Positions 1 through 8,675 are shown, counted from the stretch's first letter. The stretch is DNA of 64,000 bases from JAJPKK01 sp963807015 (GCA_963807015.1 CAWEAS010000008.1:124001-188000); one strand, 5' to 3'. The notes: a model not told the origin generated them from the letters alone. Translations and numbers: made by a program.

Positions 1-797
1 CATGGCAGCCTGGTCGTACCGCGCATCTCGACACGCCGATCGGCTACGAAGACCTGCGCGCGATGATGGACGAAGCCGGGATCGATCGCGCCATTCTCAT
101 TCCGCCGTCATGGGAGGGCGATCGGATCGATTATTCCCTTGAAGCGGTCGCGAAATATCCGACCCGCTTCGCCATCATGGGACGCCTGCCGATCCAAAAG
201 CCCGAGGCACGCCAGCTGATCGAGACATGGAAGGACCAGCCGGGCGCGCTCGGCGTTCGCCTCACCTTCCATCACGAGTGGGACCGGCCCTGGATGACGG
301 ACGGAACCGCCGACTGGTTTTGGCCGGCCGCGGAGCGCCTCGGCATTCCGGTCATGCTCAACGCCCCGACGCTGCAGGCCGAGATCGGCAAGATCGCCGC
401 GCGGCATCCGAACCTGCCGTTGATCCTCGATCACATGGGGCGCGTGAAGGGCATGAAGGACGAGGAACTCGCTCCCGCGATCGAACAGACGCTCACGCTT
501 GCAAAATTTCCGAACGTCTTCGTCAAGCTGACGCTCGCGCCGACGTGCTCGTCCGAGCCCTACCCTTACCGCAATCTTCACGGCTACATCCGGCGCCTCA
601 TCGACGCCTTCGGGCCGCGCCGCGCATTCTGGGGGACCGATCTCTCGGCGATGCTCAGCCGTTGTAGCTGCACCTATTCGCAGGCCGTCACCATGTTCAC
701 CGAGGAAATGCCGTTCCTCTCAACAAGCGATCTCGAATGGATCATGGGACGCGGGCTCGCCGAATGCCTGCCGTGGCCCGAGCCGCGTGCGGCCTGA
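1..797 (+). CDS. Amidohydrolase-2 family protein (5' end outside window)
   Basis: The reading frame is open from base 3 with no stop, so the gene begins before the window; the Met at 63 is internal. The family is a metal-dependent TIM-barrel hydrolase or decarboxylase. Visible signatures are LILDHMGR in the middle, a barrel-strand histidine typical of the family, and FWGTDLS near the C-terminus carrying the conserved Asp. No signal peptide can be judged. The next gene on the same strand, about 150 bp on, is a TctC-type binding protein, a common pairing around small aromatic or carboxylic acid catabolism. The substrate cannot be told from the sequence. Confidence 0.85.
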   Translation, partial: WQPGRTAHLDTPIGYEDLRAMMDEAGIDRAILIPPSWEGDRIDYSLEAVAKYPTRFAIMGRLPIQKPEARQLIETWKDQPGALGVRLTFHHEWDRPWMTDGTADWFWPAAERLGIPVMLNAPTLQAEIGKIAARHPNLPLILDHMGRVKGMKDEELAPAIEQTLTLAKFPNVFVKLTLAPTCSSEPYPYRNLHGYIRRLIDAFGPRRAFWGTDLSAMLSRCSCTYSQAVTMFTEEMPFLSTSDLEWIMGRGLAECLPWPEPRAA

Positions 798-944
798 CCA
801 GCGCCGCGACAATTCGACCGATGCGGCGCTAAGCGCGCCCTGACGGGCCATTGCGATGATGAGATATTGCTGCGACAAGAAGCCCCCGGCGGGAAACGCC
901 GGCCTCCTTTGGGTGGCTCTTTGTTTAAGTTGCGAGAGGCAGCC

Positions 945-1922
945 ATGTCATCGGCTCGAAGTTACTTTGTCCTAATCTTCGCTGCATTCGTCGCGCTTGG
1001 CTTATCGCCCGCTGCAGCAGAAACCGATTATCCCAACCGTCCGATCCGCATCATCGCACCGTTCGGAGCGGGCGGACCTGGCGACGTATTCAGCCGTCAG
1101 CTCGCCCAGTACTTGCCCCAGGTCCTCAAGCAAGCGGTCGTGGTGGAAGACCGTCCAGGCGCAGCCTCGATCATCGGCACCGACGCCGTCGCCAAGTCTG
1201 CCCCCGATGGCTACACGCTGCTGACGGTCTCCAACACGCTCACCACCAACGAGACGCTGTTTCCCAATCGCCCGTACGTGCTGATGCGAGACTTGGTGCC
1301 GGTCGCGACGCTCAATTATTCCGAACTCGTGATGGTGATCCATCCCTCAGTGCCTGCGAAGAACCTGACCGAGTTCATTGCTTACGCGAAATCGAAACCT
1401 GCTCAGCTGAATTACGCTTCAGCCGGCGGCGGCACCCCCTATCATATGGCCGGTGAACTGTTCAAAGCCATGACCGGGGTCGAGATGGTCCATGTTCCGC
1501 ACAAGGCGTCCGGCGACGCCCGCAATTCGGTGATCGGGGGTCACATCGAGATGATGTTCGATGCCATCACCACCATGGCGCCAAACGTGCTCGCCGGCCA
1601 AGTCCGCGCGCTCGGAACGTCTGCTTTGACGCGATCCAAAGTACTCCCCGACGTCCCTACGATTTCGGAGGCAGGGGTCCCCGGATTCGAAGCGACCATC
1701 TGGCTCGGCATGATGGCGCCCGCCGGCACGCCGAAGCCGATCATCGACAAGCTCAATGAGGCGATCAACGTGACGATCAAACGTCCCGAAATCGTCGCTG
1801 CTTGGGAGCGCCAGGGCGCCACTCCGATGGTGATGACCGCCCAGGAATTCGACACCTTCATGCGCAAGGACATCGAAAAGTGGGCGAACGTCGTGAAGCT
1901 CTCCGGCGCCAGTGTTCATTGA
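945..1922 (+). CDS. TctC/Bug-family tripartite tricarboxylate transporter substrate-binding protein
   Basis: A periplasmic solute-binding protein of 325 residues. The start at 945 follows a GAGAGG-type ribosome site and gives a Sec signal peptide of about 25 residues (hydrophobic ALGLSPAAA then cleavage before ETDYPNRPI). The mature N-terminus has the family signature YPNRPIRIIAPFGAGGPGD, followed by the QLAQYLPQ helix and VEDRPGAASIIGTDAVAK. No tctA or tctB membrane genes lie nearby, as is usual for orphan Bug receptors. The ligand is probably a small carboxylate (family knowledge); the adjacent amidohydrolase hints at a shared substrate. Confidence 0.93.
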   Translation: MSSARSYFVLIFAAFVALGLSPAAAETDYPNRPIRIIAPFGAGGPGDVFSRQLAQYLPQVLKQAVVVEDRPGAASIIGTDAVAKSAPDGYTLLTVSNTLTTNETLFPNRPYVLMRDLVPVATLNYSELVMVIHPSVPAKNLTEFIAYAKSKPAQLNYASAGGGTPYHMAGELFKAMTGVEMVHVPHKASGDARNSVIGGHIEMMFDAITTMAPNVLAGQVRALGTSALTRSKVLPDVPTISEAGVPGFEATIWLGMMAPAGTPKPIIDKLNEAINVTIKRPEIVAAWERQGATPMVMTAQEFDTFMRKDIEKWANVVKLSGASVH

Positions 1923-1946
1923 CCCACTGGACGCTCAACAAACGCT

Positions 1947-2327
1947 CTACTTGGCGCGCCCTTTGTCGTCCGGCTTCTGCGCTCCGCTCAGTTGATCGAG
2001 CTTGGCCTTGGTCGCAGCGAGCGCATCTTTCAGCGATGCCATGTCGCGCGAGGCCGCGGCAAGCTGCTCCCTCAGAGCCGCGATATCGCGATTGGCGGCA
2101 TTGAGCTTCTGCTGAGAGTCGAGCGCGTTCTTGGTGACCAGCTGCTGAAGGTATTCGATGTTGCTTTGCAGACAGCCGGTGCGTCGGTCGAGCTTGCTCT
2201 CGCGCGTGCAAACTTCGATGCCGGGCACGTCCTGGGCGCGCAGTAAAGTGATGGGAAACGTGCCTGGGAGCAGAGCGAGGACGGCGAAACAGGTTACGCC
2301 GGCGAAGCGTCGTGCTGTGTTGGGCAT
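1947..2327 (-). CDS. Exported small coiled-coil protein, function unknown
   Basis: About 126 residues from the ATG at 2327. A longer frame runs upstream, but the sequence before this Met looks non-coding. The N-terminus (RRFAGVTCFAVLALLPG) is a likely signal peptide. The central part has two Cys (EVCTRES, TGCLQSN) that could form a disulfide, and residues from about 70 to 115 are a charged heptad-rich segment (QQKLNAANRDIAALREQLAA) predicted to be a coiled coil. I do not recognise the family. It is convergent with the upstream TctC gene. Confidence 0.6.
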   Translation of the reverse strand: MPNTARRFAGVTCFAVLALLPGTFPITLLRAQDVPGIEVCTRESKLDRRTGCLQSNIEYLQQLVTKNALDSQQKLNAANRDIAALREQLAAASRDMASLKDALAATKAKLDQLSGAQKPDDKGRAK

Positions 2328-2507
2328 GAGGTAGGCCTTGAGAATATTGCAGCGCGAGCCAGTCTCGCTGCAAGTGCCGGTTCTGCCAAGGGCATCCGCA
2401 CAAAGCATCGAAGCAGGTACTTCACAGAACCGAGGCGACGGACGGGATTGGTTCCCGTGAAGCAATCTTATCGGTCACGGAGCGAGAACTGCGGAGAACC
2501 TGAATAG

Positions 2508-2783
2508 ATGAGTGAAGAGTTTCGCGATAATCCCGCCCAGAATCGTTTCGAACTCGAGGTCGAGGGAGGAATCGCATTCGCGTATTACCGGCTCGAACCG
2601 GGTACGATCGTCTTCATCCATACTGAAGTGCCGCAAGCTTTGAGTGGACGTGGCGTCGGCTCGCGGCTTATCCGCGCGGCGCTAGAAGCAGCGCGAGCGC
2701 AAGGGCGCAAGGTCGTAGCCCAATGCCCGTTCGTTTCCGCTTATCTGGGCATGCATCCCGAGTTCAATGACCTCATCAAGTGA
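2508..2783 (+). CDS. GNAT-like N-acetyltransferase (YjdJ/COG2388 type)
   Basis: A 91-residue single-domain protein matching the short acetyltransferase family: an N-terminal beta meander (FELEVEGGIAFAYYRL), the acetyl-CoA pyrophosphate loop as ALSGRGVGSRLI (Q/RxxGxG/A form), and the ending VAQCPFVSAYLGMHPEF, where the Cys-Pro-Phe and Tyr are conserved. Length is normal for the family (about 90-100). The acceptor is unknown. It precedes the exported cupin gene on the same strand with about 125 bp between them. Confidence 0.88.
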   Translation: MSEEFRDNPAQNRFELEVEGGIAFAYYRLEPGTIVFIHTEVPQALSGRGVGSRLIRAALEAARAQGRKVVAQCPFVSAYLGMHPEFNDLIK

Positions 2784-2907
2784 TGCGATCTCGAACCGAG
2801 GAGATTTCAGCAATGTCAACGCGTTGCACGCGGCGTCCGCTGCGGATTATCATCGCTCCGCAGCCCGCGCTGCCGGATTTGCAGGTTCGTTTTCGGGAGG
2901 ATCCCAG

Positions 2908-3297
2908 GTGTTCAAGAAAGTGCTCATCGTTGCGGCCATCGCCGCGCCCGTGATGTTTGTGTCCGCCATGGCGCAACAATCAGCCATAAAGCGCACCCCT
3001 CTCCAGAATGTCGATTTTCCGCCTGGCTTTAATACCGTCACGGCGGTTGTCGAGATCACGCCCGGGGTTTGCGCCGGCCGCCACACTCATCCTGGAATTG
3101 AGACGAGCTACGTCATGGAAGGCCAAGCGACGCTCAAGGTCGAGGGCAAGCCGGATCAGGTTATGAAGGCGGGCGATTCGTTTACCATTCCGGCAGGTAC
3201 GCCGCATGACGGCTGCACCGCGCCCGGACAATCGGTCAAACTGCTCGGCGTGTACGTTGTGGAAAAAGGCAAGCCGCTCGCAACCCCGGCGCCGTAG
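2908..3297 (+). CDS. Exported cupin-domain protein
   Basis: A GTG start at 2908 is chosen because GGGAGG lies seven bases upstream and it produces a clean signal peptide (MFKKVLIVAAIAAPVMFVSA, cleavage after AMA-QQ). The upstream in-frame extension is not convincing coding sequence. The mature part is one cupin barrel: motif 1 is CAGRHTHPGIETSYVMEG, with metal-ligand-type His-x-His and Glu, and motif 2 is AGDSFTIPAGTPHDG. About 129 residues. Small periplasmic cupins of this type are common in Bradyrhizobiaceae; the reaction, if any, is unknown. Confidence 0.86.
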   Translation: MFKKVLIVAAIAAPVMFVSAMAQQSAIKRTPLQNVDFPPGFNTVTAVVEITPGVCAGRHTHPGIETSYVMEGQATLKVEGKPDQVMKAGDSFTIPAGTPHDGCTAPGQSVKLLGVYVVEKGKPLATPAP

Positions 3298-3380
3298 TAC
3301 TCACGCGCGCCCTCGCCCTCTGCGGGGGCGCCGGCCATTTCACGAAGCAAGGGGATATATTCTATAAGCGCGGAGAGGGC

Positions 3381-4106
3381 TTAGAAACGGAAATTCATGC
3401 CGCCGATGAATCGCTGCACCGTGTAACTGACTTGCGCAGAGGTATTGCCGACGGGCGGAAATCCTTGAAGTCTGCCTGACGGATGCGTCAGATCGATATA
3501 GTCGTATTCGAGTTTTGCCGACCAGTGACGATCAATCGCGTATTCGACGCCCGTTCCGATCGTCCAGCCAACCTGCGTGTTCGAACCGGTGGTAGCAGTC
3601 CTCCCCGCAAACGCCGCGGGCGTTGCGAGGGAGACTGCATTGCTTTCGTTGCCGAAAGCAGCCCCGCCCTTGAGGTAAACGACGGTCTGACCAAATGTAT
3701 AGCCGGCGCGTGCGGCGATGGTGGATAGCCAACTTGCCTTGAGCGTATGGACGTTGCCGGCGGCGTCTGTTGCACGCGCCGCGAGGTCGAACCCGCTCCC
3801 GTCGACCTCAAAGCCGTACAAAAACCAGCCTTCTTGAAAATTAACGCCGAATTGGCCGCCCCCGATAACCGTCGCCTGCTGCGGATCATCGCTCGATCCG
3901 GAGAAGGGATCGGTCCATGGCGCGCTCGCGACCATGCCGCCAATATGGGCACCGAGATAAAACCCGCTCCAATCCATCGATTGGGGGTAATAACTGGGGT
4001 AGTAGGAAGGTGCGGCTCGTGGCGCCAACACCACATCGGCAGCCTGGGCAAAGCTTACCGCCACGCCGCAAAACGCGGCGGCCACCAACAGTGTGCGGCA
4101 CTTCAT
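3381..4106 (-). CDS. Outer-membrane beta-barrel protein (Omp25/porin-family immunogenic type)
   Basis: A 241-residue protein from the ATG at 4106, which follows a purine-rich site and gives the signal peptide MKCRTLLVAAAFCGVAVSFA, cleaved before ADVV. The mature start with Pro/Tyr-rich linker followed by WSGFYLGAHIGG is the hallmark of rhizobial Omp25/RopB-like eight-stranded barrels. The C-terminal strand RFIGGMNFRF ends in Phe, the signal for the Bam assembly machinery. A second, diverged member lies at 9820-10638. Confidence 0.9.
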   Translation of the reverse strand: MKCRTLLVAAAFCGVAVSFAQAADVVLAPRAAPSYYPSYYPQSMDWSGFYLGAHIGGMVASAPWTDPFSGSSDDPQQATVIGGGQFGVNFQEGWFLYGFEVDGSGFDLAARATDAAGNVHTLKASWLSTIAARAGYTFGQTVVYLKGGAAFGNESNAVSLATPAAFAGRTATTGSNTQVGWTIGTGVEYAIDRHWSAKLEYDYIDLTHPSGRLQGFPPVGNTSAQVSYTVQRFIGGMNFRF

Positions 4107-4291
4107 TCTGACGGACCCCCAAGACGCCCCTTTGTGCCAAGCTGCACTTTTTCTTCTGGGGCGACAAGGCTTTTGCGGTCCGGACCGGTCGAATCCCGGG
4201 ACTCTGTTGCATGATTGCACTCGTCCCCGGCAACGCCTTTCCCGGCCGCAATCGCACCCCGGTACGGCAGCAGAAAAAACGATTATGTCAA

Positions 4292-4945
4292 TCAGATACG
4301 GAGATCGGTCGCGCACGCCGCGAGAAGCGTGGCGGCGGCATGGGCCGGATCATCCGCACGCATGATTTCACCCATGACCGCAAGGCCGCCGGCACCCGCA
4401 GCAAGGCACTGCCCTGCATTTGCCGCGGTGACGCCGCCGAGTGCGAAAATCGAGATTCGCGCCGCGGCGGCACTACGAATTGCCGCAACGCCAAGTGCCG
4501 GGCCGTAGCCGGGCTTGCTCTCGGTCAGGAAGACTGGGCTTAGCGTTACGTAGTCAGCACCGGCAGCCGCAGCCGCTGCGACATCGGCCTGTGAATGTGC
4601 TGAGATGCCAATTAAGGCCGCCGGGCCCAGACGCTGGCGAACTCCGTCCACGACGGCCGCCATCTCCGCCTGCAAGGTCCCGGGGAGGTGCACCGATGCG
4701 CCGAGGTCGGCGGCAAGGTCCACATCGGCGCTAATCGACAGATGCATGCAGTTCCGTCTCGCGATCTGCGCCACCCGAGCGGCAAGCCGCGCACGTGCCC
4801 CAGGTTCAAGGTCCTTGTCCCGCAAGCAGAGCCAGCCTCCGCCGGCGGCGCCGACGGCCTCGGCGATGGCCTCGATCGGGTGCCGCGCCTGATGACGGTC
4901 AGTGATGACGAGGAGCCGCGACGGCAGGCTCCGCGGGTTCATCAT
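4292..4945 (-). CDS. thiE: Thiamine phosphate synthase-like protein (ThiE, or TenI-type tautomerase)
   Basis: A 217-residue TIM barrel of the ThiE/TenI superfamily, last gene of the thiO-thiS-thiG operon, its ATG overlapping the thiG stop as ATGA. It keeps LRDKD (41-45), LSPVFLTESKPGYGP (135-149, thiazole-phosphate loop) and FALGG (167-171). The ThiE pyrimidine-diphosphate/Mg motifs are altered: the usual NDRVDLA reads SADVDLA and the usual HLGQxD reads HLPGTL. ThiE joins HMP-PP with thiazole phosphate; TenI aromatises the ThiG product. The name follows common usage in this group, but a tautomerase role is a real alternative. Confidence 0.8.
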   Translation of the reverse strand: MMNPRSLPSRLLVITDRHQARHPIEAIAEAVGAAGGGWLCLRDKDLEPGARARLAARVAQIARRNCMHLSISADVDLAADLGASVHLPGTLQAEMAAVVDGVRQRLGPAALIGISAHSQADVAAAAAAGADYVTLSPVFLTESKPGYGPALGVAAIRSAAAARISIFALGGVTAANAGQCLAAGAGGLAVMGEIMRADDPAHAAATLLAACATDLRI

Positions 4946-5727
4946 GAACCGACGAGCCCGAGCTGCGGACTCGACGGCTCGGCGCGGCCGCGCCGCGGAA
5001 TCCGGCCGGCGAGATGAGCGAGGCGACCCGCCTCGACCGCATGGCGCATCGCGGCCGCCATCCGCTCCGGATCGTCGGCCTTGGCGACTGCGGTGTTGAG
5101 GAGCACAGCGGCGGCGCCAAGCTCCATGGCAATCACGGCGTCAGAGGCGGTGCCGATGCCGGCATCGACAATGACCGGCACTTCCGAGCGGCGGCAAATC
5201 AGCTGCAGATTGGCCGGATTGGCAACGCCCATGCCCGACCCGATGAGCGAGCCCATCGGCATCACGGCCGCAGCGCCTGCATCCGCGAGGCGTTGGCACA
5301 CTACCGGATCGTCGGTGCAATAAGGCAGCACCACGAAGCCATCATCGACGAGACGACGCGTGGCGTCGACCAGTTCCGCGACATCGGGATAGAGCGTTTC
5401 ACGATCGCCGATGACTTCGAGCTTGACCCAGTTGGTGTCCAGCGCCTCACGGGCCAACTCCGCTGTCTTGATGGCGTCGCGCGCTGTCTCGCAGCCCGCG
5501 GTGTTGGGCAGAAAGCGATATTTCGAGAGCAAATTGACGGTATCGAAGCCCGCGCCTTGAAGGGAGATGCGCCGAATCGAGACGGTCACGATCTCGCATC
5601 CGCTCGCTGCAGCAGCGTCGACCAGGATGCGCTGGGTCGGGTAGCCGGCAGTGCCGAGCAAGAGGCGCGACTGGAACGTCTCGCCGGCGAGCGTGAATGG
5701 ATCGGGGTTTATCGAACTTAGGGACAT
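4942..5727 (-). CDS. thiG: Thiazole synthase ThiG
   Basis: A 261-residue ThiG that builds the thiamine thiazole phosphate from DXP, dehydroglycine and ThiS-thiocarboxylate. The start at 5727 is chosen from the family N-terminus (DPFTLAGETFQSRLLLGTAGY). Key features are Lys102 in NWVKLEVIGD, which forms the Schiff base with DXP, PNTAGC at 75-79, and the phosphate-binding GVANPANL and VIVDAGIGTASDA loops. The stop overlaps the thiE start by four bases, indicating translational coupling; about 76 bp separate it from thiS. Cytoplasmic. Confidence 0.95.
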   Translation of the reverse strand: MSLSSINPDPFTLAGETFQSRLLLGTAGYPTQRILVDAAAASGCEIVTVSIRRISLQGAGFDTVNLLSKYRFLPNTAGCETARDAIKTAELAREALDTNWVKLEVIGDRETLYPDVAELVDATRRLVDDGFVVLPYCTDDPVVCQRLADAGAAAVMPMGSLIGSGMGVANPANLQLICRRSEVPVIVDAGIGTASDAVIAMELGAAAVLLNTAVAKADDPERMAAAMRHAVEAGRLAHLAGRIPRRGRAEPSSPQLGLVGS

Positions 5728-5803
5728 CACAAACTCCAGAAGCTTCCTTTCGCGCGGAGCGCTCACGGCACCCCTCCCCCACTCATCCCGAAGGGAAGAA
5801 AAA

Positions 5804-6016
5804 CTATCCTCCGGACATGGCTCGGATGATCTCGACAGAATCGCCGTCGCGAACTGCCATTGTCGACCAGGCCGCGCGACGTACCACTGCACCGTTCACA
5901 GAGATCGCGAAGCCCTTGGGCTCTCTAATCTCAAGAGCCTCAGTCTCGGCACGCCATAGTTCCGCGAGCGTCATCGCGCCACACTCGCGGCTCTGTCCAT
6001 TGATGGTGAGCTTCAT
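5804..6016 (-). CDS. thiS: Sulfur carrier protein ThiS
   Basis: A 70-residue ubiquitin-like sulfur carrier: beta-grasp start MKLTINGQ, central FAISVNGAVV, GDSVEIIRAMSGG ending. The C-terminal Gly-Gly is the site that is adenylated and converted to a thiocarboxylate for ThiG. The start codon overlaps the thiO stop as ATGA, so translation is coupled. Length and ending are exactly those of the family. No thiF or thiI partner lies in the window. Confidence 0.94.
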   Translation of the reverse strand: MKLTINGQSRECGAMTLAELWRAETEALEIREPKGFAISVNGAVVRRAAWSTMAVRDGDSVEIIRAMSGG

Positions 6017-7260
6017 GCGGGCATTCCCGTGTGCTGCAAATCTTGACGAGCCCCGGCAGCAAAACGATCGAGCCCAAATGGCTGCGATACGGTCGGCATC
6101 CTGCCGTCGACAATCAGCGCTTCAAGCGCAAACGCCGTTGCGGGCGCCAAGAGATAGCCGTTGCGATGATGTCCCGTTGCGATCGCTAGTCCCGGCACGG
6201 GAGTAGCGCCCAGAATCGGAGCATCATCGATCGAGCTCGGCCGCCAACCGGTCCAGACACCGTCAAGAGCCATTTCTTCGATTGACGGGAACGCGCGACG
6301 TGCACCCTCAAGGAGCGCGTAGAGCGCGCCCGCCGTAATCGTGTCGTCGAAGCCGCGCTCCTCGACTGTCGCGCCGATGATCAGGCGACCGTCGCCCTTC
6401 GGCGCCATATGAATCTGCTCGGTCCACACGATGTGCGCGAGCGTTCCGGTCTCCGGCGTGGTGCGGAGCGCCAGTGCTTGCCCTTTGAGCGGACGCACCG
6501 GCACCGAAATGCCCGCGGGAAGTACGCTGCCGGACCAGGCGCCCGCGGTAACCACGACGTGCGGCGCCCGGCAGCGACCGGCGCCCGTCAGCACCCCGAC
6601 CGCGCGGCCACCTTCAAGGTCGACGGTTGCGACCTCGCAGCGCTCAATCAGGCGGCCGCCGGCTTTCGCGAAGGCCGCGCGCAACGCCGCCATCACCCGG
6701 GGCGGGTCAACCTGATGATCCTCCGCGCAATAAAGCCCTGCCGCAACCGACGGCCGCAGCGCCGGCTCGCGGGCCCGAACCTCGGCGCCGCCCAGCCAAC
6801 GCGTCGCCAGCCCGCAGCGGCGGTGCAAGTCGTAGCGGAAGCGGAGCCGCTCGACCTCGTCGCGACCAAGTGCAACGACAAGCGTGCCACTTTCGCGAAA
6901 ATCGATGTCGTGGGCGGATTGCGTCTCAAGCTCGCCGCGGAACTGCGGCCACTGGCGTTGGCTCTCAAGCGCCAGCGCGAGAAGATCGTGCGGCCCCGGC
7001 TCGTGCTCGGCTGCGGCCGCGAGCATGCCCGTCGCGGCAAGGCTCGCCCCGGCGCCCGCCGTCGCGCGCTCGAACACGGCGACGGCAAGCCCGCGCAACG
7101 CGAGACGCCAAGCAATCGACAGCCCAATAATACCCGCCCCGATCACCGCCACATCGACGGAAGCCGGAACGTCGACGGCCTCTGCGGAAGCAGTGCCTGC
7201 CGCAAACGCCCCGTCGATGGGCCTCCTGCCGATTGGTCCCGTCGGGGGTTTATCCTGCAT
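6013..7260 (-). CDS. thiO: Glycine oxidase ThiO
   Basis: An FAD-dependent oxidase of 415 residues that makes dehydroglycine for ThiG. The ATG at 7260 is preferred over an in-frame GTG twelve bases upstream because GGAGG lies five bases before it. The Rossmann dinucleotide motif is VAVIGAGIIGLSIAWRLA at about 37-54. The C-terminal part has GWRPSSIDDAPILG and ATGHHRNGYLLAPATA, the FAD-binding end of DadA/ThiO oxidases. First gene of the operon under the TPP riboswitch. ThiO rather than ThiH is usual for aerobic rhizobia. Confidence 0.93.
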   Translation of the reverse strand: MQDKPPTGPIGRRPIDGAFAAGTASAEAVDVPASVDVAVIGAGIIGLSIAWRLALRGLAVAVFERATAGAGASLAATGMLAAAAEHEPGPHDLLALALESQRQWPQFRGELETQSAHDIDFRESGTLVVALGRDEVERLRFRYDLHRRCGLATRWLGGAEVRAREPALRPSVAAGLYCAEDHQVDPPRVMAALRAAFAKAGGRLIERCEVATVDLEGGRAVGVLTGAGRCRAPHVVVTAGAWSGSVLPAGISVPVRPLKGQALALRTTPETGTLAHIVWTEQIHMAPKGDGRLIIGATVEERGFDDTITAGALYALLEGARRAFPSIEEMALDGVWTGWRPSSIDDAPILGATPVPGLAIATGHHRNGYLLAPATAFALEALIVDGRMPTVSQPFGLDRFAAGARQDLQHTGMPA

Positions 7261-7265
7261 CAAAA

Positions 7266-7290
7266 CCTCCACTCCCGTCTTCGGGTGGAG
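7266..7290 (-). promoter_or_regulatory. Hairpin sequestering the thiO Shine-Dalgarno site
   Basis: On the minus strand CTCCACCCGA pairs with the downstream GGGAGTGGAGG, closing a short loop with a two-base bulge. The 3' arm contains GGAGG, the thiO ribosome binding site, so in this fold the site is hidden. It lies between the riboswitch aptamer and the start codon and is the likely expression platform: TPP binding would favour this hairpin and block translation. The pairing is seen in the sequence; the switching behaviour is inferred from other Gram-negative TPP switches. Confidence 0.7.
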
Positions 7291-7319
7291 ATTTTCGCCA
7301 TTTGGTGGTGGGCGCGATC

Positions 7320-7426
7320 TCCAATCCCTACGCCGGTGCGAACCGGGTCAGGTTCAAAGGATTTCCGCGCTGCCCAACGTCCGCGGGCCAGCGGTTTCTC
7401 AGCCCCTTGTCGGGGATCTCCCTGGA
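7320..7426 (-). promoter_or_regulatory. TPP riboswitch (THI element)
   Basis: Read on the minus strand this contains the conserved aptamer blocks in order: P1 arm TCCA, GGGGCTGAGA (P2/P3 core), a variable P3 arm, CCTTTGAACCTGACCCGG (pyrophosphate helper region), ACCGGCGTAGGGA and the closing P1 arm TGGA. It stands about 60 bases before thiO and would make the whole thiO-S-G-E operon respond to thiamine diphosphate. The downstream hairpin over the ribosome site suggests control at translation initiation. Confidence 0.95.
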
Positions 7427-7618
7427 ACGTCCCTTATTTAAGGTCGGCTCTAGGCAAGGGTCAAGGGCAGCGATGGCCAACGCAGACTCCAGACATGGGA
7501 GCACACGGGTCGTCTGGAGGATTGACGCCTAGTGTGCTATCGATCCCCTCCGCGGACGCTACCGGCCGTCGGTACAAACGGACCAAAGCCATAAGGCTCA
7601 ACGGCTTAAGCAAAGATC

Positions 7619-8675
7619 ATGACCTATCTGGCGAAACCCAAGTTCCATCATCCCGATCTGCCGAAGAACACGCTTGGCTATACGCACCGCGACTACGAGG
7701 GCAAGATCTCGACGCTGTGCGCTGGATGCGGACACGAACTCGATTACCGCTTCCATCATCGAAGCCTGCTTCGAACTTTCGATCGAACCGCACCGGGTCG
7801 CCAAGATTTCCGGCATCGGCTGCTCGTCGAAGACACCGGACTACTTCCTCGGCAATTCCCATGGCTTCAACTCGGTCCATGGCCGCATGCCCTCCGTGTT
7901 GACGGGCGCGAATCTCGCCAATCGCGATCTGATCTATCTCGGTGTGTCCGGCGACGGCGACAGCGCCTCGATCGGCATCGGGCAATTCGTCCATGCGATC
8001 CGGCGCGGCGTCAATATGGTCTATATCGTCGAGAACAACGGCGTCTACGGACTGACCAAAGGCCAGTTCTCGGCGACCGCCGACCGCGGCTCCAAATCAA
8101 AGAAGGGTGTCGTCAACGCCGATAGCCCGGTCGACCTTGTCGCGATGGCGCTCCAACTCGGCGCAACGTTCGTGGCGCGCTCTTTTTCCGGTGACAAGAC
8201 GCAGCTCGTTCCGATCATCAAAGCGGCGATCGAGCACCGCGGCGCAGCCTTTATAGACGTCATCAGCCCATGCGTCGCGTTCAACAACCACGCCGGCTCT
8301 ACGAAGAGCTTCGATTACGTGCGCGAGCACAACGAGGCCCTGAACCGGCTCGACTTCATGAGCGGCCGCGATCCGATCCATGTCGACTACGCGCCCGGAA
8401 CCGTGCAGGCCGTCGAACAGCATGACGGCACCACGTTGGTGCTGCGCAAAATCAACGCCGATTACGACGTGCACGACCGCCTCGCGGCAATGAATTTCCT
8501 GCAGCATCACACGGCGAAGGGTCAGGTCGTGACGGGGGTCCTGTACCTCGATGCCGAGCCGGACGACTTGCACCATCACTTGAATACCACCGAAAAGCCG
8601 CTCAACATGCTCGGCGAGAAGGAGTTATGCCCCGGCGCCGCAGCGTTGGAGAAAATCAACGCGAGCCTGCGCTGA
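7619..8675 (+). pseudogene. 2-oxoacid:ferredoxin oxidoreductase beta subunit (KorB-like), one-base frameshift
   Basis: TPP-binding beta subunit of a 2-oxoglutarate/2-oxoacid ferredoxin oxidoreductase. The ATG at 7619 gives LCAGCGH in one frame, then the frame is lost at 7736-7739; removing one A restores GHDSITASIIEA and a 351-residue protein of normal length. Downstream the family motifs are intact: KISGIGCSSKTPDYF, GVSGDGDSASIGIGQ (TPP/Mg motif) and ENNGVYGLTKGQ. The partner alpha subunit (korA), normally adjacent, is absent on both sides. The break may be a sequencing error (see findings), so the gene may be intact in the organism. Confidence 0.88.

Noticed and set aside
4188..4215. A tRNA T-arm-like stretch (GGTCGAATCCC)
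   Set aside because: No acceptor stem, D-arm or anticodon arm can be folded around it.
6409..7902. A 497-codon plus-strand frame across thiO, the riboswitch and the korB start
   Set aside because: It runs through the riboswitch and has no domain; thiO is clearly encoded on the minus strand.
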